From an uncultured Oscillospiraceae bacterium (GTDB taxonomy: Bacteria; Bacillota; Clostridia; Oscillospirales; Acutalibacteraceae): a DNA stretch of 39,237 nt. Location of the stretch: assembly GCA_900540275.1 (NCBI GenBank), contig UQFO01000021.1, positions 1 to 39,237 of the forward strand, given 5' to 3'. Below are positions 32,409 to 39,237 of this stretch, one piece after another (the stretch's first letter is position 1; each line of letters starts with the position of its first letter). The notes under the pieces were generated by a model. That model was not told the DNA's origin. It saw nothing but the letters and a program-made list of their open reading frames with translations, and did not search any database. The translations under genes were made by a program, and so were the position numbers.

Positions 32409-33524
32409 TTAAATTGCCGATTCTTCCAGCAGCGTGCAGATTTTTTCCGCCGCGTCTGGTTTGATATGCTCCCGCTGGCGCCTGAGCATTTGTTCCACTT
32501 CGTTTTTATCATGCAGAAGCTCATAGGCACTGCGCGCAGTGTCCTGCGGCCGGCCGGGACAAAAAAGCGACAGGCCGTTCCGAACAAAAAACTGCGCGTT
32601 TTTTGTCTCGCAGCCCGGGATGGGTTCGGTGTGGATGATAGGGATGTTTTTTACGGCGGCTTCTGTCGAGGTAAGCCCGCCGGGTTTTGTAAACAGCAGG
32701 TCGCAGGCGTCCATATAAAGCCCGACCTTGTCGGTAAATGGGAGCGGCATGACATTGGGACAGACGGAGAATTCCTCCCGCAGCGCCTGCAAAAGCTTCT
32801 TGTTTCCTCCGCACAGGGCGACAATCGAGGTCCCTTTTCCAAACGCGTGCAAAAGCGCGTGGACGAGTGCTGCGGGTTTTCCAAAGCCCATACTTCCAGA
32901 CATCAGTAGAAGCGTCGTTTTATTCTCTTCAAGCCCGAGCTCTTTTCTTGCCTGGGCCTTCGGTGTATGCTGCCTGTACTTTCCCGATACAGGGATGCCA
33001 TACGGCAGAATCGTCTGTTTTTTTACACCCTTTTCTATAAATTCCGGTACGAGGTCGACATGGGGAACGATGAAATAATCCGGCTCCGTTTCCCCCCAGA
33101 AGGGGATACAGGTATAGTCTGTGGCGACAGCCGCAAAACGAAAGAACTTGCCGTACCGTTTGCGGATGCCTGTCAGCGTTTCAGCGGGGAAAAGGTGCGG
33201 CGTGACGACCGTATCGATTTTATGGCGGATAAGATACTCATACAAGCTTTTGGCGTTCAGCTTGTTCGCCGCGTAGATTGGCGACTTGCCGTTTAAGCGG
33301 CTGACGGCATCGCCCGCCTTGTAAAGCAGGCGGAACGTATTCGGGGATTTTGTGGTAATGCCGACATAAAGGCTGTTTACATAACGGGATGCCCGTTCGC
33401 TGCCAATTGCAAGGGTATCCTTAAATTCGCAGGGGACTTCCCTCTGCTTAAACTGTTCATATACCGCGCGTCCAGCGCTGTTGTGACCTTCGCCCGTGTT
33501 GCAGGACAAAACCAGTATATTCAA
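32409..33524 (-). CDS. Diacylglycerol glycosyltransferase (MGDG synthase/UgtP-like)
   Basis: 371 aa GT28/MGDG synthase-type enzyme. N-terminal LSCNTGEGHNSAGRAV is the MGDG synthase hallmark. The C-terminal nucleotide-sugar site has LLMSGSMGFG, LFTKPGGLTSTEAAVKNIPII and the donor-binding Glu. It adds glucose or galactose to diacylglycerol for glycolipids and lipoteichoic acid anchors. TTG start at 33524 behind AAGGATG. Upstream of plsY on the same strand (60 bp), probably one operon. Confidence 0.9.
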   Translation of the reverse strand: MNILVLSCNTGEGHNSAGRAVYEQFKQREVPCEFKDTLAIGSERASRYVNSLYVGITTKSPNTFRLLYKAGDAVSRLNGKSPIYAANKLNAKSLYEYLIRHKIDTVVTPHLFPAETLTGIRKRYGKFFRFAAVATDYTCIPFWGETEPDYFIVPHVDLVPEFIEKGVKKQTILPYGIPVSGKYRQHTPKAQARKELGLEENKTTLLLMSGSMGFGKPAALVHALLHAFGKGTSIVALCGGNKKLLQALREEFSVCPNVMPLPFTDKVGLYMDACDLLFTKPGGLTSTEAAVKNIPIIHTEPIPGCETKNAQFFVRNGLSLFCPGRPQDTARSAYELLHDKNEVEQMLRRQREHIKPDAAEKICTLLEESAI

Positions 33525-33616
33525 GAAAGTATCATCCTTTTCCTGTTTCTGCCCTTATCTTAACATAATTCGTCAAAAATGTACAGACAGCATAATAACG
33601 TTGAAAAGAAAAATAG

Positions 33617-33675
33617 TTGACAAACCATTGGGAAAAGAATAGTATAAATAAAAATCCTATTTATTCAGTCGGAAT
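33617..33675 (+). promoter_or_regulatory. Promoter of the Rrf2 regulator gene with a 23-bp dyad operator
   Basis: TTGACA (33617-33622), 17-bp spacer, TAGTAT (33640-33645). Then a 23-bp box AATCCTA-N9-TCGGAAT (33653-33675) that matches, base by base at 15 of 23 positions, the box in front of metY. Suggests autoregulation. Confidence 0.6.
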
Positions 33676-33719
33676 TGGAGGGGATTCCCCTGTGCCCGGC
33701 TTGAAAGGACGTGGCTTTA

Positions 33720-34157
33720 ATGAAAATTTCTACGAAGGGCAGGTATGCGCTGCGCCTGATGCTCGACCTCGCTTTAAACGATACGGGGGAATATATCTCG
33801 CTCAAAAGTATTGCGGCCCGGCAGGAGATTTCTGAAAAATATTTGGAACAGATTATCCTGGTCCTGAGCAAGGCGGGCTTTGTAAGGAGCGTGCGCGGCG
33901 CAAACGGCGGCTACCGGCTGTCAAGGGCCGCGAAGGAGTACACCGTAGGGGAAATTCTGCGTCTGACAGAGGGGAGCCTGGCGCCCGTCCCATGCCTTGA
34001 GGATGAGGAAAACAAATGCGTGCGCAGCGCGCAGTGTACGACGCTGTATGTATGGAAAAAGCTCAATAAAGCGATAAACGGCGTTGTAGACGGCATTACG
34101 CTTTACGACCTTGTGGAATTGGAGCGCCGCCGCGGAGAAAACGACTATGTTATTTAA
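33720..34157 (+). CDS. IscR/CymR-like Rrf2 transcriptional regulator
   Basis: 145 aa. Winged helix KISTKGRYALRLMLDLALND, SIAARQEISEKYLEQIILVL and SVRGANGGYRLSR, as in IscR and CymR. The loop PCLEDEENKCVRSAQC carries three cysteines (spaced 7 and 5), so it may hold an Fe-S cluster as IscR does. It precedes metY-cysK and both promoters carry the same dyad; control of cysteine synthesis is therefore likely. ATG at 33720 follows GAAAGGA at a spacing of 11; the in-frame GTG at 33711 is too close to it. Confidence 0.88.
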   Translation: MKISTKGRYALRLMLDLALNDTGEYISLKSIAARQEISEKYLEQIILVLSKAGFVRSVRGANGGYRLSRAAKEYTVGEILRLTEGSLAPVPCLEDEENKCVRSAQCTTLYVWKKLNKAINGVVDGITLYDLVELERRRGENDYVI

Positions 34158-34186
34158 AAATTTATAACCATTTTTTTGAAAAAGGG

Positions 34187-34249
34187 TTGACAAACGCTTC
34201 TTTTGTGGTATGATAAATGCAATCAAATTCCTAGTTAACATATAGGAAT
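34187..34249 (+). promoter_or_regulatory. Promoter of metY-cysK with a perfect dyad operator
   Basis: TTGACA (34187-34192), 16-bp spacer, TATGAT (34209-34214). The dyad ATTCCTA-N9-TAGGAAT (34227-34249) begins 12 bp after the -10 element and covers the start of transcription. Confidence 0.7.
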
Positions 34250-34270
34250 AATAAGAAAGGCGCTGATCCC

Positions 34271-34342
34271 ATGATTTTTCTTTTAGAAAAGTACCTGCAA
34301 ACCAAACGATGTATGCCAAAGGCTGAACGAATGTGCCGGTGA
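34271..34342 (+). CDS. Short upstream ORF with two Cys codons (possible leader peptide)
   Basis: 23 codons in the metY leader, with GAAAGG ten bases before the ATG. The end reads KRCMPKAERMCR, with Cys at 14 and 22, each next to Met. Position, size and Cys/Met content recall amino-acid-sensing leader peptides. About 70 bp separate its stop from metY, with only a weak GCCG/CGGC hairpin between. Could also be non-coding leader RNA. Confidence 0.4.
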   Translation: MIFLLEKYLQTKRCMPKAERMCR

Positions 34343-34410
34343 TTTATCGGCGTATCCATATTATGTATTCGGCAAGGCAAACATTTTAATTGGAATGAGG
34401 GAATTTTATT

Positions 34411-35706
34411 ATGAGTAAAATAAATGAGAGAACGCTTCATTTTGAAACAAAGCAGCTTCATGTCGGGCAGGAGACGGCGGACCCCGTAACGGATGCGCGC
34501 GCCGTCCCGATTTACCAGACAACTTCTTATGTGTTCCGCGACTGCAGCCATGCGCAGGCACGGTTTGGGCTGGCGGATGCGGGCAACATTTACGGCAGGC
34601 TCACGAACCCCACGCAGGATGTATTCGAGCGGAGAGTTGCCGCTTTAGAGGGAGGCGCCGCGGCGCTCGCCGTTGCTTCGGGCGCGGCAGCGATTGCCTA
34701 TACGCTGCAAAACCTTGCGCACGCGGGGGACCATATCGTGTCGGCGCAGACGATTTACGGCGGCACGTACAACCTGCTTGCACACACGTTCCCAGATTAC
34801 GGCATTGAAACGACATTTGTAGACCCGGATGAGGAAGGCGCGTTCGAGCGTGCGCTGCGGGACAATACAAAGGCAATTTTTATTGAATCGCTTGGAAACC
34901 CAAACTCCACGCTTATCGATATAGAGAAAGTGGCGCGGCTTGCGCATAGCCATAATATCCCGCTTGTGGTCGACAGCACTTTTGCGACGCCTTACCTTTT
35001 AAGGCCGATTGAGTACGGCGCTGATATCGTCGTGCATTCCGCGACTAAGTTTATCGGCGGCCACGGAACGTCGCTTGGCGGCGTAATCGTTGACAGCGGT
35101 AATTTTGACTGGGAAGCAAGCGGCAAGTTTGAACACCTGGTCAAGCCCAACGACAGCTACCACGGCGTTAGCTTTACGAAGGCCGCGGGAAAAGCCGCGT
35201 TTGTAACGCTCGTCCGCGCGGTGCTCCTGCGCGACACGGGCGCCGCAATTTCCCCTTTTAACGCGTTTTTGCTTCTGCAGGGCTTGGAAACGCTCTCCCT
35301 CCGTGTGGAGCGCCATGTGGAAAATACAAAGAAGGTGCTTGCCTTTTTAAACGGACATCCGCTTGTGGAGAAAGTCAACCACCCGTCTCTCGACCCCAAG
35401 CAAAGGCCGCTTTACGACAAGTATTTTCCGAACGGCGGCGGCTCAATCTTTACGTTTGAAATCAAGGGTGATGAGGAAAAAACAAAGAAATTCATCGACA
35501 GCCTGCAGGTGTTTTCCCTGCTTGCAAACGTCGCGGATATGAAGTCGCTTGTTATCCATCCGGCGACAACGACGCATTCCCAGTTGAATGAAAGGGAACT
35601 GCTGGAACAAGGCATCAAGCCGAATACGGTGCGCGTGTCAATCGGCACGGAGCATATCGACGATATACGATACGACCTGGAAGAGGCTTTTCGGGCAATT
35701 TCTTAA
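34411..35706 (+). CDS. metY: O-acetylhomoserine sulfhydrylase (MetY-type)
   Basis: PLP enzyme of the Cys/Met metabolism family, 431 aa. Makes homocysteine from O-acetylhomoserine and sulfide. TLHFETKQLHVGQETADP and AVPIYQTTSYVF at the start, VDSTFATPYLLRP and the PLP Lys in HSATKFIGGHGTSLGG, and MKSLVIHPATTTHSQL near the end are those of MetY; the length is nearly that of MetY and longer than MetB/MetC. Follows a regulated leader; cysK starts 17 bp after it. Confidence 0.93.
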   Translation: MSKINERTLHFETKQLHVGQETADPVTDARAVPIYQTTSYVFRDCSHAQARFGLADAGNIYGRLTNPTQDVFERRVAALEGGAAALAVASGAAAIAYTLQNLAHAGDHIVSAQTIYGGTYNLLAHTFPDYGIETTFVDPDEEGAFERALRDNTKAIFIESLGNPNSTLIDIEKVARLAHSHNIPLVVDSTFATPYLLRPIEYGADIVVHSATKFIGGHGTSLGGVIVDSGNFDWEASGKFEHLVKPNDSYHGVSFTKAAGKAAFVTLVRAVLLRDTGAAISPFNAFLLLQGLETLSLRVERHVENTKKVLAFLNGHPLVEKVNHPSLDPKQRPLYDKYFPNGGGSIFTFEIKGDEEKTKKFIDSLQVFSLLANVADMKSLVIHPATTTHSQLNERELLEQGIKPNTVRVSIGTEHIDDIRYDLEEAFRAIS

Positions 35707-35722
35707 AAAGGAGCGATTTACT

Positions 35723-36655
35723 ATGGGACAGATTTATAAAAGCGTAACAGAGCTTATCGGGCGTACGCCGCTGATGGAGCTTGCAAATTTTGAAAAGGCA
35801 CAGGGGCTTCCCGCGAGAATTTTGGCAAAGCTTGAGTATTTTAATCCAGCCGGAAGCGTCAAGGACCGCATAGCGAAGGCAATGATTGAAGACGCCGAGC
35901 AGAAAGGAATTTTAATAGAAGGCTCCACAATCATAGAGCCAACCAGCGGGAACACGGGAATCGGGCTTGCAAGCGTCGCGACGGCACGCGGCTACCGCGT
36001 AATCCTCACTATGCCGGAGACGATGAGCGTCGAGCGCAGGAATTTACTCAAGGCATACGGCGCGCAGCTTGTCCTGACCGACGGCGCCATGGGTATGAAG
36101 GGCGCGATTGCAAAGGCGGAGGAGCTTAAAAACGAAATCAGCGGCGCGGTAATCCTCGGCCAGTTCGACAATCCCGCGAACCCCGCGATGCATTATAAAA
36201 CGACCGGCCCGGAAATCTGGGAGGATACCGACGGCAGGGTGGATATATTTGTCTCAGGCATTGGGACGGGCGGTACATTAAGCGGAGCGGGTAAGTTCCT
36301 CAAGGAGAAAAATCCGTCTGTTAAAATTGTCGCTGTTGAGCCGGAGGGCTCGCCTGTATTGTCTAAGGGGACAGCGGGGCCGCATAAAATACAGGGTATT
36401 GGCGCGGGCTTCGTCCCCAAAACGCTCGATACCGGCGTTTATGACGAAATCCTGGCCGTATCGAACGAGGATGCGTTCCATACTGGCAACTTGATTGCAA
36501 AAAACGAGGGCGTGCTCGTGGGTATATCCTCCGGAGCGGCTGTATACGCCGCGTCTGTGCTTGCGCGCCGTCCGGAAAACAAGGGCAAGAATATTGTCGC
36601 TATCCTGCCGGACACGGGGGAGCGTTACCTTTCCACTCCGCTTTTTGAAAGCTGA
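35723..36655 (+). CDS. cysK: Cysteine synthase A (O-acetylserine sulfhydrylase)
   Basis: Makes cysteine from O-acetylserine and sulfide; 310 aa. LGRTPL-like IGRTPLMEL, the PLP Lys in PAGSVKDRIAKAM, EPTSGNTGIGLA, and GTGGTLSGAGKFLKEK are all present. ATG at 35723 follows AAAAAGGAG; the longer upstream frame overlaps metY and is rejected. Co-transcribed with metY, under the Rrf2-type dyad. No serine acetyltransferase (cysE) beside it. Confidence 0.96.
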   Translation: MGQIYKSVTELIGRTPLMELANFEKAQGLPARILAKLEYFNPAGSVKDRIAKAMIEDAEQKGILIEGSTIIEPTSGNTGIGLASVATARGYRVILTMPETMSVERRNLLKAYGAQLVLTDGAMGMKGAIAKAEELKNEISGAVILGQFDNPANPAMHYKTTGPEIWEDTDGRVDIFVSGIGTGGTLSGAGKFLKEKNPSVKIVAVEPEGSPVLSKGTAGPHKIQGIGAGFVPKTLDTGVYDEILAVSNEDAFHTGNLIAKNEGVLVGISSGAAVYAASVLARRPENKGKNIVAILPDTGERYLSTPLFES

Positions 36656-36671
36656 GCCTGCCCATTATACC

Positions 36672-36712
36672 GCCCCGCGGCATGTACCAAAACACATGCC
36701 GTGGGGCTATTT
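36672..36712 (+). terminator. Terminator of metY-cysK
   Basis: GCCCCGCGGCATGT pairs with ACATGCCGTGGGGC (one G-T wobble), followed by TATTTAT. Confidence 0.75.
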
Positions 36713-36777
36713 ATATAAATCCGGGCTCATACGTGTTCGTTCCGGTTTGGAATAAATGCCAAAAATTTGCAAACGGC

Positions 36778-36806
36778 TTTACAAACGGCTGTGGGCGTGA
36801 TATAAA
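36778..36806 (+). promoter_or_regulatory. Predicted promoter of the sugar acetyltransferase gene
   Basis: TTTACA (36778-36783), 17-bp spacer, TATAAA (36801-36806). The -35 lies in a short direct repeat (GCAAACGGCT / ACAAACGGCT). Confidence 0.55.
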
Positions 36807-36824
36807 TAGCTGAAGTAAAGAAAA

Positions 36825-36843
36825 CGATTACAAAAGGTAATCG
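36825..36843 (+). promoter_or_regulatory. Leader hairpin ahead of the sugar acetyltransferase
   Basis: CGATTAC-AAAAG-GTAATCG, a 7-bp perfect stem that ends three bases before the GGAGGAG ribosome site. Could tune translation or mRNA life. Confidence 0.4.
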
Positions 36844-36860
36844 TACGGAGGAGTATGACG

Positions 36861-37442
36861 ATGACAGAAAAAGAGAAGATGATAAGCGGCCAGCTTTATA
36901 ACCCCATCGATGAAGAATTGGAGAACGACCGCAACCGTGCGAAGGACTTGACTTTTGATTTTAATAATCTGAGGCCGTCGCAGGGGCAGGAAAAATCGGA
37001 GCTGATTAAGCGGCTGTTTGGAAAGACAGGGGAGCATGTCTGGGTGGAACAGCCGTTTCACTGTGACTACGGGTATAACATCAGCGTGGGCGAGCATTTT
37101 TACGCCAACCACAATTGCGTCATTCTTGACTGCGCGAAGGTAACAATCGGACATCATGTGTTTTTAGCGCCGAACGTCGGCATTTACACGGCCACCCATC
37201 CGCTCGACGCCGAGACGCGCAACCAGTTTATTGAAAACGCAAAGCCGGTAACAATCGGCGATAATGTTTGGATTGGCGGCGGCGTGACCATCGTGCCGGG
37301 CGTCACGATTGGCGACAACACGGTAATCGGCGCGGGCAGCGTTGTCGTTAAGGATATTCCGTCAAACGTGCTTGCTGTGGGCAATCCATGCAAGCCCATA
37401 AGGACAATCACGCCGGAGGAAAAGAAAGAGCTGGAAAAATAA
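36861..37442 (+). CDS. Sugar O-acetyltransferase (maltose/galactoside acetyltransferase type)
   Basis: 193 aa left-handed beta-helix with hexapeptide repeats (VTIGDNVWIGGGVTIVPGV, then TIGDNTVIGAGSVV). N-terminal MISGQLYNPIDEEL and HCDYGYNISVGEHFYANHNC match Maa/LacA/NodL, and the catalytic His lies in TATHPLDAE. Transfers acetyl from acetyl-CoA to sugars. Start at 36861 is seven bases behind GGAGGAG; ATG at 36855 is too close. Not a CysE, despite sitting beside cysK: the serine acetyltransferase N-terminal domain is absent. Confidence 0.92.
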   Translation: MTEKEKMISGQLYNPIDEELENDRNRAKDLTFDFNNLRPSQGQEKSELIKRLFGKTGEHVWVEQPFHCDYGYNISVGEHFYANHNCVILDCAKVTIGHHVFLAPNVGIYTATHPLDAETRNQFIENAKPVTIGDNVWIGGGVTIVPGVTIGDNTVIGAGSVVVKDIPSNVLAVGNPCKPIRTITPEEKKELEK

Positions 37443-37461
37443 AACGGCGCTCTGCTGAGGA

Positions 37462-37490
37462 TTGACACAGATAAACGCCGGTGTTACAAT
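37462..37490 (+). promoter_or_regulatory. Predicted SigA promoter of the DNA glycosylase gene
   Basis: TTGACA (37462-37467), 17-bp spacer, TACAAT (37485-37490). Confidence 0.7.
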
Positions 37491-37572
37491 ATGATACATA
37501 CAGGGAGCGCGGCGGTTTGTAAGGGTTTACAGACAAAGCGTTCCTTTTTTGTTATAGGGAGGAGGATGCGCT

Positions 37573-38076
37573 GTGGAGCGGGAAAAAATTATCCATACGA
37601 TTGAGCCGGTTTACGATGAAGCGTCACGGGTTTTAATCCTCGGCACGATGCCGTCGCCCAAATCGCGCGAAATCGGGTTTTACTATGGCCATCCGCAGAA
37701 CCGGTTCTGGCGCGTGATGGCAGCGCTGTTTTCCTGCGCTGTACCCGCGGCGAACGAACAGTGTACCGCCTTGCTTAAGGAGAATCACATTGCGCTGTGG
37801 GATGTGCTCGCTTCCTGCGATATTGCGGGCGCGGACGACGGGAGCATCAAAAATCCGGTGCCGAACGATTTAAACAGAATCCTCAATGTATCGGACATAC
37901 AGGCGGTTTTTACGACCGGAACAAAGGCGTATGCGCTTTATAACCGGCTATGCAGGGGCAAAACAGGGATAGAAGCCATCCCGCTTCCCTCCACAAGCCC
38001 GGCGAACTGCCGTTATTATACGTTTGACCAGCTTGTGGAGCGGTATCAGGCCATTATGGATTATTTACGGGGATGA
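37573..38076 (+). CDS. DNA-deoxyinosine glycosylase (UDG superfamily)
   Basis: 167 aa. Motif 1 LILGTMPSPKSREIGFYYGH with PQNRFW and motif 2 LPSTSPAN are those of the hypoxanthine/xanthine-DNA glycosylase branch of the uracil-DNA glycosylase superfamily. Removes deaminated adenine from DNA. GTG start at 37573 behind GGGAGGAGG. Seven bp ahead of the radical SAM gene, so co-transcribed. Confidence 0.88.
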   Translation: MEREKIIHTIEPVYDEASRVLILGTMPSPKSREIGFYYGHPQNRFWRVMAALFSCAVPAANEQCTALLKENHIALWDVLASCDIAGADDGSIKNPVPNDLNRILNVSDIQAVFTTGTKAYALYNRLCRGKTGIEAIPLPSTSPANCRYYTFDQLVERYQAIMDYLRG

Positions 38077-38082
38077 CAGATT

Positions 38083-38976
38083 ATGAAGCTATCGATAGAT
38101 GAATGTACAGCTTGCCCGAGAAACTGCAAGGCGTACCGCGGCCCGCGTGAGGGAGAGGGCTTCTGCCGCGCGGGAATGCTCCCAAAGGTCGCAAGGATTG
38201 CGCCGCATTACTGGGAAGAGCCGTGTTTAAGCGGAAAAAACGGCAGCGGCGCCGTCTTTTTCAGCGGCTGTACGCTGCGCTGCGTTTATTGCCAGAACTA
38301 TGAAATTTCTGCGCGGGGCTTTGGCAAAGAGATGACGCCGAAGGAGATTGCGGAAGGCTTTCAAAGGCTGGAAGAACAGGGCGTACATAACATCAATTTG
38401 GTGAGCGCGTCGCACTATATCGACGCGGTGCTTGAAAGCCTTTCGATTTACAGGCCGCGTGTGCCTGTTGTGTATAACTGTTCGGGGTACGAAAGTGTGG
38501 AGAGCCTTAGAAGGCTCAAAGGATATGTAAACATTTACCTGCCGGATTTTAAATATGCCGACGATGAAATGGCGCTGCGCTATTCCTCAGCGCCCGGCTA
38601 CCGCGATACGGCGATTCGCGCCATGAAAGAAATGGTGCGCCAAACGGGGAACCCGCGTTTTGATGAAAGCGGCATGCTGCAAAGCGGCGTGATTGTACGG
38701 CACCTTGTCCTGCCGATGAACACCAAAAACAGCATAGCCGTTTTGGAGCTGCTCGCAAGGGAGTTCGGGGATGAAATACTCGTCAGCCTGATGGCGCAGT
38801 ATGTGTCCTGCGGCCAGGCGGAAAGGTACCCGGAAATCAACCGGAAGATTACCGCGCGTGAATTCCAAAAGGTGTCAAACAGGCTCTTTGAGCTTGGTCT
38901 CGACGGCTTTGTGCAGGAGCGTGGGGCGGCGGACAAGGGTTATATTCCTGATTTTGACCTGACAGGTATTAAATAA
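38083..38976 (+). CDS. PflA-like radical SAM protein
   Basis: 297 aa. N-terminal cysteine set CTACPRNC and GFCRAG precede the radical SAM motif CTLRCVYC in SGCTLRCVYCQNYE. VYNCSGYES and NIYLPDFKYAD follow. This is the COG1313 group of PflA-related proteins found in anaerobes, whose substrate is not known to me. No glycyl radical enzyme lies beside it. The association with a DNA glycosylase gene is probably only transcriptional. Confidence 0.87.
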   Translation: MKLSIDECTACPRNCKAYRGPREGEGFCRAGMLPKVARIAPHYWEEPCLSGKNGSGAVFFSGCTLRCVYCQNYEISARGFGKEMTPKEIAEGFQRLEEQGVHNINLVSASHYIDAVLESLSIYRPRVPVVYNCSGYESVESLRRLKGYVNIYLPDFKYADDEMALRYSSAPGYRDTAIRAMKEMVRQTGNPRFDESGMLQSGVIVRHLVLPMNTKNSIAVLELLAREFGDEILVSLMAQYVSCGQAERYPEINRKITAREFQKVSNRLFELGLDGFVQERGAADKGYIPDFDLTGIK

Positions 38977-39006
38977 AAGGGGGAGCCGTGGCGGCTCCCC
39001 CTTTTT
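38976..39006 (+). terminator. Terminator after the PflA-like gene
   Basis: AAAGGGGGAGCCG pairs with CGGCTCCCCCTTT around TGG, followed by further T. Confidence 0.9.
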
Positions 39007-39237
39007 AATCTGCCTTTTCTTTGTGAAGCCTGCTTCTTGGCTTTTTTGAGAAACGCCCCGTTTCTTTTTTATTGAATGAAGCTTTCAAAGAAGGAACCGT
39101 CAAAATGGTTCCTTCTTACTTTATGAAGCATCCTGCTTCTCTCTTTTTAAAGAAAGCCATCTGCTTCTTGGGTTTCTTGATAAAACTTTATATGTTTAAT
39201 CAAAAGGGAAAAACAATCCGCTGTTTTTCCCTTTTGT
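39007..39237. repeat. Gene-free stretch with hairpins and short CTGCTTCT repeats
   Basis: No ORF of note. TGCTTCT occurs at about 39031, 39134 and 39162, twice inside small GAAGC...GCTTC hairpins. Two strong inverted repeats stand out: AAGAAGGAACC with GGTTCCTTCTT (39088-39098, 39107-39117) and a 15-bp pair CAAAAGGGAAAAACA with its complement (39201-39215, 39222-39236). They may be terminators for genes beyond the window edge or part of a structured RNA. Confidence 0.5.

Noticed and set aside
36861..37442. Serine acetyltransferase (cysE) paired with cysK
   Set aside because: The protein lacks the CysE N-terminal helical domain and shows maltose/galactoside acetyltransferase motifs.
39025..39175. 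CRISPR array made of the CTGCTTCT repeats
   Set aside because: The repeats are about 8 bases, unevenly spaced and imperfect.

Overview
The window looks like a chromosomal segment of an anaerobic Firmicute of class Clostridia, most likely an Oscillospirales-type gut organism. This is inferred from the gene families: a small monomeric [FeFe]-hydrogenase, a CD1871A-type CXXC peptide, PyrK/PyrD type 1B, many AGGAGG ribosome sites, GTG/TTG starts and moderate GC. No rRNA or species-specific marker is present, so the family-level placement is tentative.

Layout. The left edge (1-110) is the 3' end of a tRNA-Pro gene with its own terminator but without the tRNA 5' half, as expected for one end of an element integrated in a tRNA. 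A broken ABC-transporter ATPase (about 200-430) and a 24-bp palindrome follow. msrAB (minus strand) comes next. A type I-C CRISPR interference operon, cas3-cas5c-cas8c-cas7c (1801-7303), ends abruptly: only about 17 codons of cas4 survive, cas1 and cas2 are absent, and one CRISPR repeat (7516-7549) is left. Then comes a methyltransferase whose mRNA leader encodes a 13-residue peptide followed by a hairpin that masks the ribosome site. Next is a translationally coupled pair: a radical SAM/SPASM-like enzyme and a two-TM protein with a Gly-rich Cys-Ala repeat tail (8654-11025). This pair is the best candidate here for a little-described system.

11178-17232 is redox-related: a monomeric [FeFe]-hydrogenase, then a seven-gene operon (TlpA-like lipoprotein, CD1871A peptide, membrane polyferredoxin, small membrane protein, rhodanese lipoprotein, Rrf2 regulator, RclA/MerA-like flavin disulfide reductase). 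17287-24562 holds small membrane proteins, an EamA transporter, thiol peroxidase, a zinc-ribbon protein, a GH13 glycosidase fused to DUF1653, pyrophosphatase, RuvX and a DUF421 protein. 24644-26307 is pyrK-pyrD (pyrimidine synthesis). Then come GtrA, a transglutaminase-like lipoprotein, an EctB-like aminotransferase, an ATP-grasp protein, dCTP deaminase, and PlsY with a diacylglycerol glycosyltransferase.

The right part is a sulfur-assimilation unit: an IscR/CymR-like Rrf2 regulator and metY-cysK. The regulator gene and metY share a 23-bp dyad next to their promoters, and a Cys-containing upstream ORF precedes metY. The window ends with a sugar O-acetyltransferase, a deoxyinosine-type DNA glycosylase, a PflA-like radical SAM protein and a gene-free stretch rich in hairpins. 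Thiol, sulfur and oxidative-stress functions recur (MsrAB, Tpx, RclA-like, TlpA-like, rhodanese, two Rrf2 regulators, CysK/MetY), which fits an anaerobe that must manage oxidants.
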